Positions 44,156 through 54,170 of a stretch of DNA of 64,000 bases are shown here, piece by piece. Both the position numbers and the translations under genes were made by a program. The stretch covers positions 39,144 through 103,143 of the forward strand of contig CAJPFH010000031.1 in assembly GCA_905339165.1 (NCBI GenBank), written 5' to 3'. The first letter of the stretch is position 1, and every line of letters starts with the position of its first letter. The notes below the pieces were generated by a model, which worked only from the letters and a program-made list of their open reading frames with translations, was not told where the DNA came from and did no database searches. This DNA is from Flavobacteriales bacterium. GTDB taxonomy: Bacteria; Bacteroidota; Bacteroidia; Flavobacteriales_E; Vicingaceae.

Positions 44156-46328
44156 ATGAGAAATTTATTTAAAACGCAGGTTTTGTTTATTATGACTCTT
44201 TTTTATTACTCAGTTTTTGCTACAAATGTACAGGTTGGCATGTTGAACGGTTGATCTTAGTATGAGCAACACGCCTTATAAAAGCCTTTTTGAAGACGGT
44301 CGGAGTCAATATATTATAACCTCTAATGAATTAATAGCAGTTGGAGCAAGTGCCGGCCCCATATTGAGTTTATCTTTCTATGTGCAAAATGCAAATTTAT
44401 TTCCACTTAATGGGTTTGCAATCCTGTAACTTTTATTGCAGATAATACCGTTTTTAACGAACAGGTTGTTCTTGGAAATATTGTTGGAATTAATTCTGTT
44501 AATACAGTTACCTTTAAAGGAAGCGGAAATAATTCTAAATTAATGTATAATAGTTCGGGAACTGCCGATAATTATGTTATAATACTCAATGATGCTAAAT
44601 ATCTTATTTTTGATAGCTTAACCATTGAAAACACAGGAACCACATACAGTTGTGTTGTAGAGATGTTAAACGGATGCAGCTACAATAAATTTTCTAATTG
44701 CTTTATCTTAAATGAGACCAATGTGTTAAGTCTTTCTTTATTAAATGCTGTTATTAATGTTTCTTCCAATAATAAATCTACAAAAAACAACATCTTTGAG
44801 AATAATAAAATTACGGGAGGTAGTTACGGAATAAGCATAGCAGGGCTGTTTGCTGATAGCAATCGTGTAGAAGGTAATATTTTTTATAAACAATATTTTA
44901 TTCAGGCTTTATTTAATCAGAATAAAAATTTAAGTGTTATAAACAATGTTTTTTCTATGAACTCGACTTATTTTGGTTTAACGATAAATTTGTACTTTGA
45001 GTATTGTAATGAGTTGATAGTAGAAAAGAATAGAAACCTCTAAAAATTTAGGAGTACATTACGGTATCTACAATTTACAAAACTATCTGACAAATAAGAC
45101 TATTATAGCCAATAATTTTGTATCGTTATATTGTAATAATAATAACGACATTGTATGCGGAATATATATAAATGAAGGCGGAGCTCAAAATACACTAAAT
45201 AATAATGTAAATCTAAAAAGCAGTAATAATCAGTCTTGCGGCTTACGTTTTACTTCATGTAACGGCATAAACAATTATAACAATAATGTTGTGGTGAACA
45301 ACTTAGGATATGCCATATATATAGATGGGAGCTTTAATCCCAACAGTTTTATATCAAAACACAATAATTTCTTTGTTCCTTATGGACTAACAGGCTACTA
45401 TTTAAACACTTCGTATCCTACTTTATCCGCATGGAAAGCAAATACCGGAAAAGATCAAAATAGCATTGGTATAGACCCTCTTTATAAAGGCTCTTTTGAT
45501 TTACATACTTGTGCAATAGAACTTATTGGTTCCGGCAAGTATTTAGCCGATATTTCGGAAGATATAGATGGACAGCCAAGAGACCAAAACAAACCTTATA
45601 TTGGTGCAGATGTATTTATGGATGTTACCGACTTTTTGCAAGGAACATATACCAAATGCACACAAGATAGCATTATGTTAGCCATTAATACCAATCCAAA
45701 TGAGGCTCTTACCTATCTTTGGATTCCTGAAGGTGAAACTACACCTTCTATATTTTCATCACACATAGGCTGGCATTATTTAACTATAACTACTGCTTGC
45801 GGCTTATTTATTGATTCGGTAGAGGTTACTTCTCTGCCTTTGCCTTTGGCGGATTTTAATATTGCCCCCAATTTTGAAAAAGTACAATTTTATAATTTTT
45901 CAACAAATTCAACTTATTGGCAGTGGGATTTTGGTGATGGAGGCTATAGTACGGTTTTTCATCCACTATATACCTACTCCAATTCCGGAATATATAACGT
46001 AACATTAGTTGCTTGTAATAATTGTGGGTGCGACACAATTCAAAAACAAATAACGGTAGTAGTAAGCGGTGTAAATGAATTCGGTAAAGAAAATAAGATA
46101 GAGGTAAGCCCTAATCCCAATAATGGCTTATTTACTTTACATGTAGCCAAAGAACCAATAGATAGAATTGAAATAATAGATATTCAAGGAAATTTGATTT
46201 ACAAAAAGGATTATTTATATAAGAGTATTATACCATTAAATATTAAATTAGAAGTTGCTTCTGGAATCTATTTTGTAAAAGCCTACACAAATGGAACTAT
46301 TTATCTTGAAAAAGTTGTGATACAATAA
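44156..46328 (+). pseudogene. Disrupted T9SS-secreted protein gene (beta-helix/PKD/type-A sorting domain)
   Basis: Four coding pieces in shifting frames add up to one broken gene. An ATG at 44156 opens a signal peptide (LFKTQVLFIMTLFYYSVFA) that hits TGA at 44252-44254. A second frame (44253 on) reads a T9SS beta-sandwich (SQYIITSNELIAVGASAGP, LNGFAI) and ends at TAA 44427. A third frame resumes at 44420 with NPVTFIADNTVFNEQVVL after an apparent internal loss and continues as beta-helix to about 45030. A fourth frame continues at about 45033 (ETSKNLGVHYGIYNLQ) through a PKD-like WDFGDGG and a type-A sorting domain (VSPNPNNGLFTLHV) to 46328. At least three lesions are needed, so it is a pseudogene unless sequencing errors are involved. 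Confidence 0.85.
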
Positions 46329-47264
46329 CTAAAAATAAATCCCATGAAACACAGGTTTTCCATACGTGTTCCATTCAATGGCAGGAGCTGGAAATTTAAC
46401 AATACTTACCACCGAAAATAAGGTTTTTAGAAAACGACTTCTTGTTTTTATTTTAGTTAAATCTACATCAAGAGATAAGAAGTATTGCCTGTAACGATTG
46501 GTGTTTACACCCGATAAATCTATCGTTGTACAATCTATATTTTTACAAGCGTATTCGTAAAATTTATCGTTGTTTTCTGCCCCAATCATATTTTCGGCCG
46601 AATAGCCCAAGGCAATATTCAACCATTTAGGAATATATTTTCTATGGGGTAAAAAAGACGGAATGTTCACAGATAGCCAATAAGTTTGTCCATTGTAATC
46701 TTTTAAAATATTTTCAGGTAAGGCACTTCCAAACATTTCGGGTCGGTAACTAATAAACAAATTTTTTTGGTAAGAAAATTTGAGTTGCATTCGCTGTTCG
46801 CCCCATTCGGCATGTTGGCCTAATGCCAGCATCATACCGGTTAAATTTGCACCCATATCACCCATAGAAAAACCCCATTGAGAAGAAAACCCATCAAGAA
46901 CCTCTACCGTACTCAAAAAAATAATTCCCACGCTACTGCCAAACCAAAGAGCAGAAACAGAATCGTACCCGGCCCATTGCATGCTTTCTATTCCGAAGCG
47001 GCCCAATTGATACGATGTAAAGACATGGCCGATTTTATCCATTTGCAGCCATTCTTGGTTATCATCAAAAAAATGAAATTTACTGCGAGGGTAATTTTTA
47101 TACCAGGTTTGGTTAAGTCCAATTATGGCAACTGAATATCCGGTGGCAGCAGCAACAACCAACATTTTTTTTCTTGAGGCAGAATGAGAAATTAGGCTAT
47201 CTTGTGCCTCACCATTATTACATAGGAATAAACAAACAATGGTATGGAGAATTAATAGTCTCAA
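46329..47264 (-). CDS. DUF2279 outer-membrane/periplasmic protein
   Basis: A 311-residue exported protein starting at a TTG (47264), the only start before an upstream stop. Signal peptide LLILHTIVCLFLCNNGEAQ. Signature motifs of DUF2279 (YfiM-like) are present: NQTWYKNYPRSKFHFFDD, the KIGHVFTSYQLGRF block, and GFSMGDMGANLTGMML. Members are lipoprotein or outer-membrane proteins of unknown role, and the His, Gly and Asp residues of the KxGH motif are conserved. It is convergent with the pseudogene (0-bp gap). Confidence 0.82.
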   Translation of the reverse strand: MRLLILHTIVCLFLCNNGEAQDSLISHSASRKKMLVVAAATGYSVAIIGLNQTWYKNYPRSKFHFFDDNQEWLQMDKIGHVFTSYQLGRFGIESMQWAGYDSVSALWFGSSVGIIFLSTVEVLDGFSSQWGFSMGDMGANLTGMMLALGQHAEWGEQRMQLKFSYQKNLFISYRPEMFGSALPENILKDYNGQTYWLSVNIPSFLPHRKYIPKWLNIALGYSAENMIGAENNDKFYEYACKNIDCTTIDLSGVNTNRYRQYFLSLDVDLTKIKTRSRFLKTLFSVVSIVKFPAPAIEWNTYGKPVFHGIYF

Positions 47265-47348
47265 ATAATCAATTACTTAAAAACAAATTTAGAATTTACT
47301 TTGCGGTTACGAGTCAATTTTGTAATTTTTCGAAATAAAAATGGCTTT

Positions 47349-48092
47349 ATGGATAACACAAAAGAAGTAAAGGAATTGTTTTCTAATAAAAATGTATCCA
47401 AGATTTTGTTTTTTAATTCAACCTCTAAAAACGAAATAATCGTTCTGCAGAAAGTTCTTGTTGAGTTAGGGTATAAAAGTATTCTTAAAAAAGTAGATGG
47501 TTTGTACGGAAATTACACGGCTAAGGCGATAGAGACATTTTTTCAACTACATAAAGAGAATACCGATGGAAAAAAAATAACTCCCAAACTTGCTAAAAAA
47601 TTATATTCCGAATTTGAAAAAACGCTTTCCGGTATTGCAGTAAAACCTTTAATAGTAGAATATAAAAATACAAGATTTACAGGTAAGCCCATTATGGTGC
47701 ACAATGAGTTTACAAGTGCTTTAGACAGAATCAATCAATACGCTACTGAGGCCGATGTGAAACTTCTTATCATCGATTCGTTGCGTAAACCCGATAAGGT
47801 ACTTACCAATACGGTTGTTACTCCCTCAAAAGTATCGAACCATTTCGTGGGTCATGCCATAGATATGAATGTACTGTACGGAAAAGATTATAAACAACTA
47901 TGCAATTCTAAAGGTCTTGCAAATAAAGATTTACCGGCTCCCGTAGGCAAGTTTATTTCATTGTTAGAAAAAGATACACAACTGCGGTGGGGTGGAAAAT
48001 TTAAAACCAAAGATACTGTGCATATAGACGATTATTATAACAAAGACATGGAAAAGTGGAAAACACTTTTTGCAGTAATACACTCAAAATAA
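47349..48092 (+). CDS. Peptidoglycan-binding domain plus M15-like D,D-peptidase
   Basis: A 247-residue protein. Residues ~40-100 are a PG_binding_1-type helical repeat (VLQKVLVELGYKS, DGLYGNYTAKAIETFFQ). Residues ~130-245 resemble the VanY/M15 metallopeptidase fold, with zinc-motif H-x2-G-x-A-x-D (NHFVGHAIDMNV), a central helix, and H-I-D (DTVHIDDYY) before the C-terminus. It likely cleaves peptidoglycan stem peptides. No signal peptide is seen: from the ATG at 47349 the N-terminus is polar, so export is uncertain. A TTG at 47301 would add 16 residues without making one. The next gene starts 1 bp after its stop. Confidence 0.75.
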   Translation: MDNTKEVKELFSNKNVSKILFFNSTSKNEIIVLQKVLVELGYKSILKKVDGLYGNYTAKAIETFFQLHKENTDGKKITPKLAKKLYSEFEKTLSGIAVKPLIVEYKNTRFTGKPIMVHNEFTSALDRINQYATEADVKLLIIDSLRKPDKVLTNTVVTPSKVSNHFVGHAIDMNVLYGKDYKQLCNSKGLANKDLPAPVGKFISLLEKDTQLRWGGKFKTKDTVHIDDYYNKDMEKWKTLFAVIHSK

Positions 48093-48093
48093 A

Positions 48094-50274
48094 ATGACGT
48101 TAAGAATTATACTATTTCTGTGTTTTCTGTTTAATAGCTTTTTTGTTTGGGCAAATACAAAACAAAAAGCCGATAGCATCTACAATACATATGCACATCT
48201 TGACGATAGTACAATCATAATTGAAATCGTAGATTACGTAATGAAAAACCCTTTAACGATTAACGATAGCGAATTATCATTAGAATTATTACAAAGAGTA
48301 AAATCGATTGCCATTTCAAAAGATATTAAGAAATTTTTACTCCGTATAGATAAAACCATAGGTAGAGTTTATTTTAATATGTCTGAATATAAAAAAGCAA
48401 ATGCTATACTCTTAAAAACGCTAGAAAAACACTCTTCTTCAGATTTATTTTTAGTAGATAAATGCGATATATACAATTTTCTTGGACTGATTCAACGCTC
48501 ATTGGGAAACTACGAACTATCCATAAAATATTTTTTTCAATCGCTAGAAATTGCAGAAAAACTTGAAAATATTGATAAAATAGCCGTTGCACACACAAAC
48601 ATTGGCGGTATCTATTATTATCAGGATAAATATAAAGATGCTGTAGCCAGTTTTGAAGAAGCGAAGAAATACCGTATAAAGCAGCACGATTCGGCAGGTG
48701 TAGCAGGTTTAGAAAATAATATGGGGGCCTTATTGCTCGAAGAAAAAAACTTTAAAGAGGCTTTAAAAAACTTTAAACAAGCTTATACTTTTTACGAAAG
48801 AGAGAAATTAGAGCGTTATCAAGCACTTATTTTGAATAATATAGCACGTTGTTACATTGGGTTAAAACAAAATGCAGAAGCACTTAATTACTTGCATTTA
48901 GCCTTGTTTTACGGGCAAAAAGTGGGATATAAGTCTACCATTATTAATTCAAATTACTTAATCGGTGATGTTTATCAGGCACAGCATAAATTATTAGACG
49001 CCTTGCTTTACTATAAGAAAAGTTTAGACTTAGCCCGAGAGGAGCAACTGAAACCATTAATTAGAGACTTGTATAAAAAAATGGCCGAAACTGAAAATTT
49101 GCTTAAGAATTTTAGCAATGCTTACCACTACCATACGCTTTATGCACTTTATCAGGATTCTATCATCAATGAAAATACCAATAAACAAATTGCAGAAATT
49201 CAGGAGAAGTATGAAAGCGAAAAAAAAGAAAAAGAGATAGAATCCTTAAGCAAGGAAAAATTACTTCAAGAAATAGAAATTACAAAAAAGAAAAACGAAT
49301 TAAATACTCAAAAAAATATACGGAACTATAGTTTTATAGGATTAGGAATTCTTTCTCTTTCATTATTCTTACTCTATATTAACTTCTCTAACAAAAAGAA
49401 AAACGCAAAAATTTTAGAAGATAAAAACAAAGAAATTGAAGCCAAAAACAAAGATATAACAGATAGCATCCAATATGCCAGTCGGATACAAAATGCTATT
49501 CTTCCTGCTATATCTGATTTTAAGAAATTTTTTCCTCATTCATTTGTGCTGTATAAACCAAAAGATATTGTAGCCGGAGATTTTTACTGGTTAGAACAGA
49601 AAGATAAATCTATTTTTTTTGCTGCGGCCGATTGCACCGGACATGGAGTGCCGGGAGCCATGGTAAGTGTAGTTTGTTCCAATGCACTGAACAGAGCAAT
49701 ACATGAATTTGGTATTACAACTCCCTCAAAAATTTTAGATAAAACAAGAGAGTTGGTTATAGAGCATTTTTCTAAAAGCGATACAGAGGTAAAAGATGGT
49801 ATGGATATTTCGCTATGCAAAATAGAAAAAACAGAGAATGGAAAGTATATCATGGAATGGGCTGGGGCTAACAACGCTCTTTGGCTTTGCAGGAAATGCG
49901 AAATAAAGAATCATGAAATTCAAGAGAGCGAAACGATATTTACTTCAGTTATTGACAATGGCTTTTTTAAGTTACTAGAAATAGCTTCCAATAAGCAACC
50001 TATCGGAAACTTTGTGAAAATACAACCTTTTACAAATCATTCGCTAGAGTTGTTGGCAGGCGATACTATTTTTTTGTTTACCGATGGTTTTGCCGACCAA
50101 TTTGGTGGAGAGAAAGGAAAAAAAATGAAATCGTCTAATTTCAAAAAACTATTGCTGTCTGTCCAGCACGAGAATATGAAAAAACAACATGAAATGCTAA
50201 ACGATGCCTTTGTAAAATGGAAAGGAAATTTTGAGCAGGTAGATGACGTATGTATTATAGGTGTTAGGATATAA
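48094..50274 (+). CDS. TPR sensor with SpoIIE/PP2C-type serine phosphatase
   Basis: A 726-residue membrane protein. Signal peptide 1-~21, then periplasmic TPR repeats (residues ~85-370, for example NFLGLIQRSLGNYELSIKYFF). A coiled coil, a membrane helix near residue ~410-428 (YSFIGLGILSLSLFLLYI) and a second coiled coil (EDKNKEIEAKNKDITDSIQY) follow. The SpoIIE phosphatase domain is at ~470-725, with KDIVAGDFYW, ADCTGHGVPGAMVS and FTDGFADQFGG (metal-binding Asp residues kept). This is the standard Bacteroidota one-component layout: periplasmic TPR input, cytosolic phosphatase output. The anti-sigma-antagonist target is not in the window. Confidence 0.9.
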   Translation: MTLRIILFLCFLFNSFFVWANTKQKADSIYNTYAHLDDSTIIIEIVDYVMKNPLTINDSELSLELLQRVKSIAISKDIKKFLLRIDKTIGRVYFNMSEYKKANAILLKTLEKHSSSDLFLVDKCDIYNFLGLIQRSLGNYELSIKYFFQSLEIAEKLENIDKIAVAHTNIGGIYYYQDKYKDAVASFEEAKKYRIKQHDSAGVAGLENNMGALLLEEKNFKEALKNFKQAYTFYEREKLERYQALILNNIARCYIGLKQNAEALNYLHLALFYGQKVGYKSTIINSNYLIGDVYQAQHKLLDALLYYKKSLDLAREEQLKPLIRDLYKKMAETENLLKNFSNAYHYHTLYALYQDSIINENTNKQIAEIQEKYESEKKEKEIESLSKEKLLQEIEITKKKNELNTQKNIRNYSFIGLGILSLSLFLLYINFSNKKKNAKILEDKNKEIEAKNKDITDSIQYASRIQNAILPAISDFKKFFPHSFVLYKPKDIVAGDFYWLEQKDKSIFFAAADCTGHGVPGAMVSVVCSNALNRAIHEFGITTPSKILDKTRELVIEHFSKSDTEVKDGMDISLCKIEKTENGKYIMEWAGANNALWLCRKCEIKNHEIQESETIFTSVIDNGFFKLLEIASNKQPIGNFVKIQPFTNHSLELLAGDTIFLFTDGFADQFGGEKGKKMKSSNFKKLLLSVQHENMKKQHEMLNDAFVKWKGNFEQVDDVCIIGVRI

Positions 50275-50363
50275 GGTAAGAATATACAGTTTTAGATAGC
50301 CCCCCGTTTTGCCTGCAAAATAGTTGAATTTACTGTTTCTTAGAACTTAGATAGTAAAAATAT

Positions 50364-50532
50364 CCATTGTGCATATTTAGAACAATTTTTAATACAAAAG
50401 GTGTCAGTTCGAGTTTTTTGAAAGAAAAAGTATCGAGAACACACCTTTTGTATTGAAAATTTGAATTCTCGATACATTCCGCAGGATAGCGTAATACTCG
50501 AATTGACAAATTTTCTTACAAATGCACAATGG
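50364..50532. repeat. Nested-palindrome intergenic element
   Basis: Four inverted pairs sit in this 271-bp gap. The outer arms are CCATTGTGCAT (50364-50374) and ATGCACAATGG (50522-50532). Inside are AATACAAAAGGTGT (50391-50404) with ACACCTTTTGTATT (50441-50454), TGTCAGTTCGAGT (50402-50414) with ACTCGAATTGACA (50496-50508, one mismatch), and GTATCGAGAA (50430-50439) with TTCTCGATAC (50466-50475). The pairs interleave, so alternative folds are possible. The TCGAGAA/GATAC core recalls the repeat elements at 23086, 24970 and 61455. No coding potential. Confidence 0.7.
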
Positions 50533-50544
50533 GTTAAAAATGTT

Positions 50545-52092
50545 TTATTTAGTTAAATTGAAGTCTTTAAGAATTTCCGGAACATAAGAGTTATTATCAA
50601 ATATTTCCAAGTCTTCAGAATAATTGGCATGGCCATCGGCTTCAATTAAAATATTAAAGTTACCTGCGGGTAAAATAATAATGTATCTTCCTGTGTTTGG
50701 GTTAGGTATATAATCGCCATATATTTCCATGCTTTGGTTATCGGTTACTGAAATATTTACATTCCCTGCTAAATAATTTCCTTCTGCATCTTTTATAAAT
50801 CCTTTTAAAACCGTAAAGCGAGGGGCAATTTCATTGAAGGTAACTTGGTAAATATCCAAATCGCCAAAACCTCCTTCTCTTAAAGCCGAGATGTAACCGT
50901 ATCTACCCGTTTCTGAAATTCGCAGATTCATGTTGTCATCGGCAGTGTTAATAGGGTATCCCATATTTTGGAGAGTTGTCCATTGACGTTTTTCGGCATC
51001 CCATTCGGTTTTAAAAATATCGTATCCCCCCATACTGGTGTGCCCCTTAGAACTAAAATATAAGGTCTTTCCATCGGGAGATAGATTCGGAAAATCCTCA
51101 TCTTCGGAAGTATTAACGGTAGGACCTAAATTTTGTGGAGCACTCCACTCGTTATTAGGAAGTTTTTTAGTTACATATAAATCGATCCCTCCAAAGCCCC
51201 CCGGACGATCGCTGGCAAAATAAATAGATTCTCCATCGGAACTTAGACTGGCTGCTATTTCGGTATATTTACTGTTTACTTCTTTTCCCATTTTGGTAAG
51301 TTTGCTAACTTCTTTACCATCGAAATGACCAATAAAAATATCGCCAAAACCCTCTTCTGCATTGTCAAACAAAAAAAGCATTAGTTTGCCATCGGCCGAC
51401 ATACCTATGATTTCCTCATCGCCTTCAAAATGGTTTACATTGCTTCCTATTGATTTTGCCTTGGTAAATTTTCCATTTTTTTCTTTTGAAATATAAACTT
51501 CCGATTGGTGTTTCCCTTCAGGATTTTTACTACTTCCGTCATCCCTGCGGGTATTAAAAGCAATATACGATTGGTCGGTAGGCACAAAGGGATAGTAATC
51601 GGAAAATTTTGAATTAATATTTTCTCCCAAATGCTGAAAGGTAACATCAATAGGGTATTTTACCAATTCTTTTGCATTGTAGCAATATTCAATTTGTTTT
51701 TCTACATCTTTTACATTGTAGGTGGTGCCCGCAGAAATTTTCTTAAAGGTTTCGTACATATTGATAGCTTCGTCAAAACGGTTAGCAAAATGATAAGCTC
51801 TGCCTAACAGATAATAACTATTGGCATCGGCTCTTTCGTTCTTTATCACTTGCTCCAGATATTCTATGGCTTTTGTTTTATCCAGGTTGGTGTTAAGGTA
51901 ACATACCGCTATTCTGTATTTGAATTTATCGTTGCTGGGGTCGTTTTTCAAAAGGTTTTGATATTCTTTTAGGGCTTGTTCAAAGTTGTTTTTTGAAAAA
52001 TAATCGATGGCGGTTTTCTCACTTATTACTTGCGCATTTAAACCGGTATTAACAAAGAAAATACAAATAACGAAAAGGGCTATTTTGTTCAT
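50545..52092 (-). CDS. TPR and PD40/WD40-like beta-propeller protein, PorE-like without OmpA domain
   Basis: A 515-residue exported protein. Signal peptide (KIALFVICIFFVNTGLNAQ). TPR repeats lie at ~30-130 (YRIAVCYLNTNLDKTKAIEYLEQ), then a six-bladed PD40 propeller at ~145-410 (FVPTDQSYIAFNTRRDDG, SSDGESIYFASDRPGGFGGIDLYV, LSPDGKTLYFSSKG). A carboxypeptidase-regulatory-like domain closes the protein (~425-505). This domain order is that of the T9SS component PorE, but PorE ends in an OmpA domain that binds peptidoglycan and it is missing here. Related proteins lacking OmpA occur in Bacteroidota. Confidence 0.83.
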   Translation of the reverse strand: MNKIALFVICIFFVNTGLNAQVISEKTAIDYFSKNNFEQALKEYQNLLKNDPSNDKFKYRIAVCYLNTNLDKTKAIEYLEQVIKNERADANSYYLLGRAYHFANRFDEAINMYETFKKISAGTTYNVKDVEKQIEYCYNAKELVKYPIDVTFQHLGENINSKFSDYYPFVPTDQSYIAFNTRRDDGSSKNPEGKHQSEVYISKEKNGKFTKAKSIGSNVNHFEGDEEIIGMSADGKLMLFLFDNAEEGFGDIFIGHFDGKEVSKLTKMGKEVNSKYTEIAASLSSDGESIYFASDRPGGFGGIDLYVTKKLPNNEWSAPQNLGPTVNTSEDEDFPNLSPDGKTLYFSSKGHTSMGGYDIFKTEWDAEKRQWTTLQNMGYPINTADDNMNLRISETGRYGYISALREGGFGDLDIYQVTFNEIAPRFTVLKGFIKDAEGNYLAGNVNISVTDNQSMEIYGDYIPNPNTGRYIIILPAGNFNILIEADGHANYSEDLEIFDNNSYVPEILKDFNLTK

Positions 52093-52115
52093 TTAGAATG
52101 AGTTTTTTAGGGTAG

Positions 52116-52123
52116 CAAAGGTA
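52116..52123 (-). promoter_or_regulatory. Candidate -7 promoter box of the TPR/PD40 gene
   Basis: The minus strand reads TACCTTTG (TAnnTTTG) 24 bp before the ATG at 52092. No -33 box seen at normal spacing. Confidence 0.45.
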
Positions 52124-52192
52124 ATAAAATACCCTGCTTTAATAAGAGATAAAAACGAATTTTATAAACATTTTGTACACCTGTTTTTTGGG

Positions 52193-53344
52193 TTATCTAA
52201 TATTTTCATTTACTCTAAAAGAGTAGAAAAAACGCCATGTGTATCGTAATAGGTAGTATGCAAGGCGGTTTAAAAAATGGTAGAGTAGAGGTAGTTTTTG
52301 GAATTGCTCGTAGGTAATTTTTTCACAGTCATTTTCTATTATTTGCAGTAGTTGAGTGTTGAAATTTTTGCCCAAAAGTTCATCAACTACTTCCAGATTC
52401 ATTTCTATGCTTTCATAATCGCTTAAAAAGTTAAGATTATGAGAACCCACGGTAAACCAAATTTCATCTACAACAGCCACTTTTGCATGAAGTACCGAAT
52501 TTTTCCACTCATATATCTCTATATTATTTTTCAGCAACCAATGATATAAATAACGCGAAGCAGCCGAAGCAAGCCATACATCGGAATATTTAGTAAGAAT
52601 TAACTTTATGGTAACTCCTCTTTTTTTTGCTTTTTTAAGACGTTGCCTGATTCCCCTGCCGGGAATAAAATAACTTCCCATAATCAGAATGTTTTTTTCA
52701 GCATAATCAAATGCTTTTTTATAACTTTTCGAAATTTCTGTTTTTCCACGTAGGTAGTCGTTTACATTTAGTTTCACGGGTGTGCAGAAATGGGAAGGTA
52801 GTGTTTTTACCTTTTTTTGAAAATGGAGAAACGATTTTTCCTGAAGTTCTATACATCTTTTTTCGATGTAAGAAACCACTTGCCCTTCTACCAGCAGGGC
52901 ATAATCTAACCAAGCGGTTTGGTTTTTTAAGTCGTTGTATTTATCGGCTATATTAATTCCTCCTACCAATGCTTTATGATGGTCGAAAACCACTACTTTG
53001 TGATGTAATCTACGGCCGATGCTTAGGTTTTTTCCAGATAGTAGGGGAGCAAAAAACCGAAATTCTATGCCTTCATTTTCTAGTAGTTCACTATTTTTTT
53101 TATCAAAATCTTTAGAACCGAAGCCATCTAACAGCATATAAATTTTTATTTTTTTTTGGGCTGCGGCAATGAGTGCGTTTCTTATGCTATTCCCAGTGCT
53201 ATCATTAGCAAAAATGTAGGTTTGAAAATAGATAGTTTCTTTTGCATTCTCAATTTCATGTAAAAGGGTGTTAAAGAAAACAGACCCTCCTTTAATAATC
53301 TGAACCTTATTTTGCAAACTAAATTTTTCGGTATTAAAAGGCAT
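52193..53344 (-). CDS. Cardiolipin-synthase-like phospholipase D protein
   Basis: A 383-residue protein with two HKD motifs: HHKVVVFDHHKALVGGIN at about 112-129 and LHAKVAVVDEIWFTVGSHNLN at about 279-299. It probably makes cardiolipin or a related phospholipid, or acts as a PLD-type phosphodiesterase. The N-terminal membrane helices of ClsA are absent and no signal peptide is seen, which resembles ClsB/YbhO. It is the last of four genes reading from the M23 peptidase, 12 bp after the PorT-like gene. Confidence 0.85.
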   Translation of the reverse strand: MPFNTEKFSLQNKVQIIKGGSVFFNTLLHEIENAKETIYFQTYIFANDSTGNSIRNALIAAAQKKIKIYMLLDGFGSKDFDKKNSELLENEGIEFRFFAPLLSGKNLSIGRRLHHKVVVFDHHKALVGGINIADKYNDLKNQTAWLDYALLVEGQVVSYIEKRCIELQEKSFLHFQKKVKTLPSHFCTPVKLNVNDYLRGKTEISKSYKKAFDYAEKNILIMGSYFIPGRGIRQRLKKAKKRGVTIKLILTKYSDVWLASAASRYLYHWLLKNNIEIYEWKNSVLHAKVAVVDEIWFTVGSHNLNFLSDYESIEMNLEVVDELLGKNFNTQLLQIIENDCEKITYEQFQKLPLLYHFLNRLAYYLLRYTWRFFYSFRVNENIR

Positions 53345-53356
53345 AAAGTGAAAAAT

Positions 53357-54088
53357 TTATTTCGTTTTTCGTTTTGATTTTTTTTCGGGATTTTCGTGGA
53401 AGAAGTAACGGAAATCTACAGTAAGGTAATTGCCACTTAACCAAGTATTAAAAACGGGTCCGTTTAGTCGCGAATACCTTTTATATAAAATGCTGTTAAA
53501 AACATTATCACGAAAAGGTCGGTGGTAGGAAGCCCCGAGGTAAAAATATCCACTTTTTTCAGTTCTCCATTCAAACCCTATGTTGGCTAAAAGGGCTGTT
53601 TGTAACCAATTTCTTCTTAAAGTTACATGACTTATATAGTCGTTTGAGGTAGATAAATCGGTTGGAAACATATCTAACGAAAGTCCTGCTGCAGTATTCA
53701 TGTAAAGTTGTTCTCCTAACCGAATATATACCAGCATAAGCAGTGGAATTTCATAACTTATCAGTTTATATTTTCTAGAAGTGTTAAAAGTAGTATCTTC
53801 TATACGAATCGTGTAATTTCTCCTTGCGTAGTTTATACCTGTTTCAAAAGAAAAGGTGGGAGTAATTCCTTTTCTTACAACCATGCCAAAGCAGTAACCA
53901 AGGTTGGGTTGTAAGGTAAAATGTACGGAAGAATCGGTAAAATCGCTTTTTCCTGTTTTAAACATTTCGCTGGGAATGATAGGTTTTATCTGAAAGCCGG
54001 CAGTGGCCACATTTTCCTGTGAGTGTACAGGTGTAATGAGTCTTAGAATAAAAAACAGAGCGATAGAGTATGTCTTGCAATATTTCAT
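53357..54088 (-). CDS. PorT-like outer-membrane beta-barrel protein
   Basis: A 243-residue protein. Signal peptide TYSIALFFILRLITPVHSQ with cleavage near residue 24. The mature part is an eight-strand-like barrel (YCFGMVVRKGITPTFSFETGINYARRN, ISYEIPLLMLVYIR-type strand, FYLGASYHRPFRDNVF, YLTVDFRYFFHE). This matches the PorT/outer-membrane-beta-barrel family, some of whose members assist T9SS; no family-specific residue assigns it firmly. I chose the ATG at 54088; one at 54118 adds ten residues before the signal peptide. Confidence 0.72.
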   Translation of the reverse strand: MKYCKTYSIALFFILRLITPVHSQENVATAGFQIKPIIPSEMFKTGKSDFTDSSVHFTLQPNLGYCFGMVVRKGITPTFSFETGINYARRNYTIRIEDTTFNTSRKYKLISYEIPLLMLVYIRLGEQLYMNTAAGLSLDMFPTDLSTSNDYISHVTLRRNWLQTALLANIGFEWRTEKSGYFYLGASYHRPFRDNVFNSILYKRYSRLNGPVFNTWLSGNYLTVDFRYFFHENPEKKSKRKTK

Positions 54089-54170
54089 CAGGTCAAAAAT
54101 AATCAATCTAATACGCATTTATGGCATAATTAAATCAATGGTTTGTATTCATTGATAAAATGCCGATTCT

